Under the pieces are notes generated by a model, which saw nothing but the letters and a program-made list of their open reading frames with translations, was not told the origin of the DNA and ran no database searches. Source: Isoetes taiwanensis (lineage: Eukaryota; Streptophyta; Lycopodiopsida; Isoetales; Isoetaceae). From it: a stretch of 64,000 bases of DNA. Positions 57,803-64,000 of the stretch are shown piece by piece. Location: positions 8,502,917 to 8,566,916 of the forward strand of contig JAJEKV010000041.1 of the NCBI GenBank assembly GCA_021234155.1, written 5' to 3'. The position numbers and the translations under genes are program-made. Each line of letters opens with the position of its first letter. Within the stretch, counting starts at the first letter, position 1.

Positions 57803-59094
57803 ATCCCCAACACTGTTCGGAATATATATAGATGCCCTACAGGATTTCATAGCAGAACAGCAAGGGGACGTGGATGCCCCTACACTCGGGAGAACCAAGG
57901 TACCTATCATGTTATATGCTGATGATTTGGGTATGATGGCCACAAAGAACAAGGGAATGCACAGGTTGTTGAAATTACTAGAGATCTTCTGTGAAAAGAC
58001 AGGGCTAACAGTGAATCTGACAAAAACCAAAATAGTCTTTTTTTGGTAACAGGAATAATCACAAGCCGTTCAAATATCTAGGGACAGAATTAGAAGAAGC
58101 AACAGAGTACAAATACCTAGGGTATGATACACACGGCACAGGGAAATGGGCGAAAGGGGCAGATGCTAGATTCCAAGCAGCCATAGGGAGCTACTACAAC
58201 ATGAAGAACTTCTGCAACAGAAACAGAATAATAGACTGGGAAATCAAATGCTACCTATTCAGCGCAGTAGTCGTCACAACACAGCTATACGGGGCGGAAG
58301 CTTGGGGACCGGGGCTAACAGACAAGAAGTGGGAAAAACAAGAAGGTATTTTCGCATTACCGCATAAACAGGAATTCAAACTAAGAGCAAACACGCCATT
58401 GACAACCATAGTGTATGAGACAGGTCAGAAACCTATGGAAGTGAGAGCATGGGAAAGGACCATCAGATACATAATAAGAAATAATGCAGGTGGGAAGTCA
58501 GAGAAGTTAGCGAGCATCGCAATCAACGAATCAGCAAAGTCGCTCATCACCACAAGCAGTGGATGGTTTAGGGATGTGGCAATATGGACCAGAGAAATGG
58601 GGATGAATCTGAGCGAACTGATCGATGAAGGCCAATGGAATGAGGAATGGGCAAGTAAAGCTACGCGGGCATGGCTGCAGAAGCACACAGGACCTAAAAC
58701 ACTATGTCTCATGACAGTATTCAATCCAGAGCGGATGATAGGGCAACAGACGTACCAAGATAACATGCTTGGAAAACGGAGAAGAGATATCTTAGCAAAG
58801 TTCAGGATGGGGTGCCATGATCTGAGAATTGAAAAAGACAGGTGGAGGAAAATAGACAAACAGGACAGACTATGCAGAATCTGTGACAGAATGGAAGTAG
58901 AGGACGAGAACCACATGCTTAATGAATGTCCAACATACATAGACATCAGGGAAAAGTACAGGAGAGTAAGATGGGGACAACCAGTGCATGCCATAATGGC
59001 AAGGACAAAAACAATGAGAGATCTGGCAGATGCAATACGAGAGATGCTGAACAGACACCGGGAAGCACACGAACAAAAAGGGCTTACGATATGA
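57803..59094 (+). pseudogene. LINE-D reverse transcriptase C-terminal half with zinc finger
   Basis: The first frame (to 58,049) reads SPTLFGIYIDALQDFI, then MLYADDLGMMA with the intact catalytic YADD at 57,915-57,926, then FCEKTGLTVNLTKTKIV, the usual following block. A single frame change in a run of T at about 58,038-58,044 separates it from the second frame, which is open from 58,048 to the stop at 59,094 (thumb KYLGY, then about 300 residues). Near its end is CRIC...ENHMLNEC (58,873-58,929), a CX2CX9HX4C zinc finger typical of LINE C-termini. Apart from this one homopolymer change the sequence is intact, so this is the cleanest transposon coding region in the window. Confidence 0.85.
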
Positions 59095-59331
59095 GTTGCT
59101 CAAGAGGCAAATCATAGATGCCCACCAAATGTACAGCTTAAAGCTGTTTGATATAGACGCACACCTGCACGGCCTAGACGCCGGAACAAAGTAGGGTGCC
59201 GGCATTAATAGAAAAAAGTGAGCCTTCAGAAAAGGCTACAATAAAACAGCGTGATGAGCTAGTAGCCCCCATCAGGGAGCTCGCCCATGCTACACAAGTC
59301 CAGGGGCCTCAGGGCACAAGGGACAATAATG
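57803..59331 (+). mobile_element. LINE-D: 5'-truncated non-LTR retrotransposon
   Basis: Begins inside the RT at CCCCAACACTGTTCGG, carries the rest of the RT and the C-terminal region, and ends with a TATTC simple-repeat tail. It sits within the satellite: a flank of about 75 bases (TTCTAGCACATTTGATTC to GGGGAC) is present at 57,649-57,725 and again after the tail at 59,360-59,436. It belongs to the same broad LINE group as LINE-A and LINE-B (SPTLFGIYID block). Confidence 0.85.
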
Positions 59332-59363
59332 TATTCTATTCTATTCTATTCTATTCTATTCTA
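59332..59363. repeat. TATTC microsatellite, 3' tail of LINE-D
   Basis: About six TATTC units directly after the LINE 3' end. The same pentamer, reversed, is the tail of LINE-B. Confidence 0.85.
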
Positions 59364-59740
59364 GCACATGTGATTCTAGATTTTATCACATTTCAAATCA
59401 CTGAAATGCCAGCCAATGCAAGGGGACGACACCGTTCTTAACATTTGCTTAATACCGTTGCCAACCGTTCATTTTCGGAGCTCCCAGTACAGATTGAATG
59501 TTCATTGAATGTTCTTTTTCGGAGCTTCTGGCATTGGTCATGGAGCTTCTGGCATTAGACATCGACTGTTCAAATATGCTGACATTAATAGGGGAAGGCA
59601 CCGTTGCCTTATTTTTGGTCTCAATGGAAGATCTGATATGTGCTTCATTCCAAGGGGACGCACCGTTGCCATAGATTTCATAACATTTTAAATCACTAAA
59701 ACGCCAAACATTGCAAGGGGATGGCACCGTTGTCTAAATT
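59364..59740. repeat. Satellite with GGGGACGGCACCGTTGCC motif, right part
   Basis: Motif copies at 59,422, 59,591, 59,654 and 59,717, some with one or two changes; the last three are exactly 63 bases apart. Two copies of GGAGCTTCTGGCATT lie at 59,521-59,560. The array matches the left part in the order of its 63-base units. Confidence 0.8.
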
Positions 59741-59954
59741 TTGTCCTATTCTGTTCTAGAACACAGAATGTTAAACAGAAATTTTGTCCCTTGTCACTGA
59801 TTAAATGAATTGTGTTTTCTTATCTTATGTTGTATTTCTTGCAGTGTGGCCTCTGTTATGGTAGAAACAAGAAACAGTCAACCAGATTTGCAGTCTACTA
59901 GACTCGTCACTCCTAAAAGAAAGACAAGAGGTCTTCAGCCAAGTGGAAACTGCA

Positions 59955-61600
59955 ACTCCAACCACCTCGGAACTACTAATCGGCTACCACCTCAGTGTCA
60001 AGAAGGAGGATCGCGCCAAACTGCAAAATGCAACACAGATAGTTAATGAGAAAAGGTTAGGAGTGGCCAAGCATGCATCACGTTCGAAGAAGAGCACAAG
60101 AATATGACGAGAAAAAATAGCAGAACAGAGAAATTATAAAGAATCATGGAAGCAACATTGCTATGCCGAGATAGAGAGAAAATATATAGATACACTATGC
60201 CCGATTGCAGGGGGTCTTCCCCTCAGTGCCCTCTGGAAGCCACAAAGCTACACCAGGAAGAGAAAATAGGCATATCCAATAAAATAACCCTTTGGAGCCT
60301 ACCCAGAAGCGACAAGTGCTACGAAAGGAGAGAGAGTAAAAGGACGACCAATGGAAAAAAATCCGAGAGAAAACCCGACGGAAAAGAGAGCAAGAGAGAA
60401 AACATACACAAGAGAGAATATAGACAAGAATATATAAAGCAAGATCGAGAAGTCATCAAGAATCGTCAGAAGCTACATCGTTACGCCGAGATAGAGAGAA
60501 ACACATATAGGGATATCTAGAGACATATAGAGATACACCAAGTCCGACCGCAAAAATATCCCCAAGAGAGAATATACACAAGAAAAAAGGGGCCACCCAA
60601 AAAGAATTGGCCCTAACAGAGTGGAACAACCAATGTAAATCCCAACCCAGATATCGCAGGAGGAGGGGGGCTCACAACAAAGAATTCAGCTCAAAGGAAA
60701 CGCCGACGAAGGAAAGAAGCAAGTAACAAAGAGCGCTATATAAAGCACATGCCACACAAAGAGCGGATCCAAAACTGGCGTGGCGCCAAAACAGACGTCC
60801 TTTTTCCTAGAATGGTGGTTCTCTTCTGTATAAGAAGAGAACCATGGCGTTCTAGGGAAATGTCCTTACACAACAATATCCGACACAAAGAGGAACCTGC
60901 CTCTAAACTTCTCTCACAGGCCGAGACTATGGGAGACGAGGCGGGATGCCAACGCAAGTAGAGGGAAAGGAGCACAAGAAACCTCGGGACAACTGAAATG
61001 CATAAAGTAAAAAAGACAAACACCGGACACAAACAACAACTAAACCACCACCAAAGCACAGAAAACGAAATTGTAGAATCAACGTACCAACAAACTACAT
61101 AGAACACCTAAACAAAATGCTTCTGAGAGCAAAGACAAAAATACCCAATCTATATCATCCATGCATAACGGATTCAAGCAAACTTTTATGCAAGAGCACC
61201 CTTCCAGAGAACAGATGAAATTCAGAGCAAGATGGCTAGAATACAAGACATCAACAGAAAGATGAAATCACAGAGTTGCTTTGTATGAAAAAGCAACACC
61301 AGGAATTAGCTGGAGAACAATGAGGTGCCCAAGGATATGACCAGCAGTCAAGAAAGAGTGTGCTGCTAAGTTTTTTTTTTTTTCTTTGAAAGTAAGAGTA
61401 GATTTTTTCATCAATCAGAAAAAACCATACAAACCATATACCAATCTGCTAAAAAGCTGGGCATAATGATGAAATGTTTTCAAAAATGATTTATGAAACT
61501 GGAAGTAGAGCTATAGTAATATAGTAGCATAGGAAGTAAACAATAAGATCTCTATGCTTATAGTGTTCCCTTGAAAAATGAACATTGAAGCAGCTGCATC
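59955..61600. repeat. 1.7-kb dispersed repeat, copy 2
   Basis: Partner of 18,120-19,815. It includes the hairpin at 60,806-60,857 and ends at CAGCTGCATCACAGAATTAAGG, where LINE-E begins. Short plus-strand frames in it (for example 60,146-60,520) are Arg/Lys/Glu-rich from purine-rich DNA and are not supported as genes. Confidence 0.8.
60806..60857. repeat. Hairpin, about 24-bp stem
   Basis: CCTAGAATGGTGGTTCTCTTCT pairs with AGAAGAGAACCATGGCGTTCTAGG across a loop of four to five bases with a few mismatches. It is the most regular of the three full copies in the window. Confidence 0.8.
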
Positions 61601-61602
61601 AC

Positions 61603-62171
61603 AGAATTAAGGACCCCAGGATGATCATATAAGTGGACCAATCGCTCATCCCATATGTCCAAGAGTAGGAGGTGGTCGATATAATATTTTGCGCCAGAAG
61701 GTCCGAGGCTCACGTAGCAGTAATTCAAACATTTGCTTCTGATGCTCAGCAACAAAGCGTGCCTTCTTGCATTTCAAGACAGACTTATATCGTTCGCAAT
61801 TGTTTTTTAAGCTGCTTGCAGTCTTCATCAAACCAGGCATTGTTAGGAAAGGATTTCCTACCAGCATGAGCAACACCAGAAGTGCGTGTACCAAAGCAAG
61901 AGACAGCAGAAGTAAGCAAAGCATCGGCAAATGCTGCATTACGCTCTTGGAGAGTTGGGTAATCCAAAATACTTACAAGTGCAGGAGCTAATGTCTGTTC
62001 ATAGTCAAAAGATCTAGAATAGGTCAAGCGAATGCGAGGGGCAAGAGCCTGGATAGCAATGGGTTGAAGAGGTGAAAGCTACCACTTTAATGACAAATAA
62101 AGTGGATAGTGATCAGATTTTATCTCCTCATCTCTATGCCTTGTGCCAATTCGAAAATCTGAAATGAGATC
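61603..62171 (-). mobile_element. LINE-E: internal fragment of a LINE-B-like element
   Basis: Aligns with 24,800-25,385 of LINE-B. On the minus strand it reads the end of the endonuclease (RIGTRHRDEEIKSDHYPLYL, 62,100-62,165, with the catalytic SDH), then the linker: NAAFADALLTSA, SFPNNAWFDEDCKQLKKQL (61,785-62,027) and, in another frame, YKSVLKCKKARFVAEHQKQ with a FWRKI block (61,690-61,800). Both ends are truncated, so it is not a simple 5'-truncated insertion. It is better preserved than LINE-B. Confidence 0.8.
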
Positions 62172-62892
62172 CTTGTGCCTTAGAAGAAAGAAGGCTTTTT
62201 CTCATCCTACTTTAGTTCGAATCATTGAAGACTCTTACACTTCCATTCCAATGGTTGAGCTTCTCAAGGAGACTGCTAACTTTAGAGAATTTGTGTTCTT
62301 TCGACGTTCCGATAGAGAACAAGCTGTGAATAAGTTGAATGATCTCACATTTCAACATCACATCAAGTTTTACTTAAAGAATGGAGAAATCTTTTTACAA
62401 TACAATACAACTAAAGACCCACCAGAGGGGTTGCGTTTCCTCAAATCTGTTCCCGACACTTCTTTGGTAGAACATGTTGAGCAACTTCCTCTAAAAAATC
62501 CAAAAGAGTCAATGCAGAAGAAAAATATCTCAATCGCATCCTTAAAAGCCATTGAAAATGGAATTTCTTTGGGATTTAAGTACTTCTTAGAAGAAGATCA
62601 GATGTGGGGGAGAAGTCTCTTTCTTGAACAAAAGATTGTTATTCAAAACCTAGCTCTAAGGCAGTTGCAAGAACCTTTTCAGTGGCCTGATGCCTTCCAT
62701 CAACCGCTGAGCCAGACAGGTCCAAGCACTGCTACAGTGGCACCTACAGTAGAGTACCTCGGACCATGGTGCAAGAATGAGCCTCCTGGTAATATCATAA
62801 AAATTGCCAAAGGTATGCTAATTACTCTTCCTACTAAGGAGGATAACAAATATCGACAAAGTCCAAGAAAGTGGGTTGTAGGGATGAGCTAA
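62172..62892 (+). CDS. Hypothetical protein or last exon, about 240 codons
   Basis: An uninterrupted frame (the open frame starts upstream at 62,143, but the first bases belong to LINE-E antisense). The sequence is polar and balanced, with blocks such as SYTSIPMVELLKETANFREFV, KLNDLTFQHHIKFYLKNGEIF and QMWGRSLFLEQKIVIQNLALR. I do not recognise the family. CCTTGTGCCTTAG/AAGAAAG at 62,172-62,190 resembles a splice acceptor, so this may be a terminal exon with LINE-E inside the preceding intron. No upstream exon was found. The surrounding DNA is free of the indel noise seen elsewhere. It may also be a transposon protein. Confidence 0.45.
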
Positions 62893-62946
62893 ACCTACAT
62901 GAAGTGAGATTTCAAATTGAAATTTGACAATTGTATATACTAGAGA

Positions 62947-63135
62947 ATGATCAACTTGCTTAAGAAAGCTTATAATTACGAGGACGAAGATGAAGATAAC
63001 AGTGACAAGGAAGATAACTCAAGCACTTCCTCAAGTGACGGTGAAAGAAGTGAAGGTGATGAAGATGGCATAAATAAATATGACGATGTGTTGGATCCCA
63101 CCCTCATCACTCCTCATACTTTTGCACATAACTGA
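62947..63135 (+). CDS. Small acidic hypothetical ORF, 62 codons
   Basis: Starts MINLLKKAYNYEDEDED and is very rich in Asp, Glu and Ser, ending with a VLDPTLITPHT segment. It follows the 62.17-62.89 kb frame after 54 bases in a different frame. It could be a further part of the same gene after a frame change or intron. AATATAAAG at 63,168-63,176 might serve as a polyadenylation element. Weakly supported. Confidence 0.3.
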   Translation: MINLLKKAYNYEDEDEDNSDKEDNSSTSSSDGERSEGDEDGINKYDDVLDPTLITPHTFAHN

Positions 63136-63139
63136 GTCT

Positions 63140-63660
63140 TAGGAAAAGATTGTAAATTTTGCATGTGAATATAAAGCTTTTATCTTCAATTTTTGAAAAT
63201 GCTATAATTTTAATTACAGACTTCACTTCAATTTTTTGTTCAAAGTAGTATTCCCTTAAATTGGAGGTTCTTTCTAAAAACATACTTCAGGAAAATTCTA
63301 GTTGCAAGGAAAAGTGTCACTTTTACAAAGTCAATTCTCTCTTTGCACAAAAAAAGTAGTGATTTTGGGGGGAGGGTGGAAGGGGGGAAGGGGATCAAAA
63401 TACAATTTCATGTCCTTTTTTTATCTCATTTTACCTCCCTTTTGTAAAAAAAAGAGAATCTTCGAAGAATATTCCTTTTGCTCCTGTTTCGATGATTTGC
63501 TCCCGTTCAATACGCAATAGTGTTCCTTATCTACAACCATATGTTGAACAATGCCAAATAAGTCTTCTTGCTTGCTCATCTCCTGATCGTCCTATCAAGA
63601 GTCAAGTCAAGCAACAGTGTACTGATGTGAATCATCATTATACAGGAAATCACAAAAATA
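63140..63660. other. No gene seen
   Basis: AT-rich DNA with a G-rich stretch at 63,367-63,395 (GGGGGGAGGG and further G runs). Nothing recognised. Confidence 0.4.
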
Positions 63661-63671
63661 GTTTAGAGAAG

Positions 63672-63865
63672 AGCATTCTAGGGAAAGGTTCTTATGCACA
63701 AATATCATCATCCAAGTGAAGTGGTGTTCTATTGAGCTGAATGAAAAAATGAGTACAATGACCCATAGGGGAAGAAACTGATGAACCCCAAAGTGAGTGA
63801 AGAGGGGAACAAAATAAACCCCAAATGAGTAAAACAATAAACACAAATACTATAATGCTCCCCAG
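63672..63865 (+). repeat. Repeat shared with 17.79-17.96 kb
   Basis: Blocks CATTCTAGGGAAAGG, AAGTGAAGTGG, TCCATT- or TCTATTGAGCTGAATGA, ACAATGACCCA and AGTGAGTGAA occur in the same order as at 17,797-17,915. It includes half of the hairpin. The last 130 bases of the window are unassigned. Confidence 0.65.
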
Positions 63866-64000
63866 CTGCAACAACTGCAATAGTCAGGTCACGCCACCCA
63901 TCCAAGCAGTAACTGAAATCCGTCCCGCTAAGATACCGCTCCATCGAAAATCAAAGCTTTTATGTGACAGCTTTGGCGTAGAGCCCTTGCTACCAACAAG

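Noticed and set aside
60146-60520. Lys/Arg/Glu-rich ORF in the 1.7-kb repeat
   Set aside because: Purine-rich DNA gives such ORFs, and the frame is not kept in the other repeat copy at 18.3-18.7 kb.

Overview
This window reads as intergenic, transposon-dominated nuclear DNA of a land plant, probably one with a large genome. The plant signs are an L1-clade LINE with the reverse-transcriptase zinc-binding (zf-RVT) domain, a Ty3/gypsy LTR retrotransposon with long internal region and 5-bp target-site duplication, MITE-like foldback elements, and no operon-like gene packing. A fern, lycophyte or gymnosperm would fit, but that is only inference. No complete host gene is certain; one clean 240-codon reading frame near the right end (62.17-62.89 kb) is the best candidate.

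Layout. 0-3.7 kb: repeats (a tRNA-like SINE candidate, a 57-bp tandem repeat, a foldback MITE). 3.7-5.4 kb: minus-strand L1 reverse transcriptase remnant. 5.4-7.4 kb: T-rich then A-rich DNA with a 147-bp block repeated at 17.4 kb. 7.36-12.56 kb: a GC-rich, nearly full-length minus-strand LINE (LINE-A) with endonuclease, reverse transcriptase and an AAGG-type 3' tail. 12.6-17.4 kb: A-rich DNA without genes. 17.5-19.3 kb: foldback element with hairpins; about 1.7 kb around it recurs at 60-61.6 kb. 22.6-26.0 kb: LINE-B, a relative of LINE-A with a GAATA-type tail.

26.04-48.45 kb is an 11.2-kb direct tandem duplication (copy A 26.04-37.22, copy B 37.23-48.45). Each copy holds a MITE relative, an L1 zf-RVT remnant interrupted by a truncated LINE (LINE-C), a long unassigned stretch, a degenerate reverse transcriptase resembling Penelope-like enzymes, and the 5' LTR plus gag of a gypsy element. 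Copy B runs on into the rest of that element (45,978-57,026): LTR, gag, protease, RT, RNase H, integrase, then a further 3.1-kb coding region with a coiled coil in the position where an env-like gene would lie, then the 3' LTR. The TSD is GTAGT, and the same GTAGT precedes the LTR in copy A, so the duplication followed the insertion.

57.0-64 kb: a satellite carrying a GGGGACGGCACCGTTGCC motif, split by a plus-strand LINE (LINE-D); the second copy of the 1.7-kb repeat; a LINE fragment (LINE-E); the possible host exon; and a repeat shared with 17.8 kb.

Nearly all coding remnants are broken by many one- to few-base indels, and the duplicated copies differ mainly by indels rather than substitutions. 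That may reflect uncorrected long-read errors, so frameshifts should not be taken as proof of decay. All family assignments come from motifs read by eye; no searches were run.
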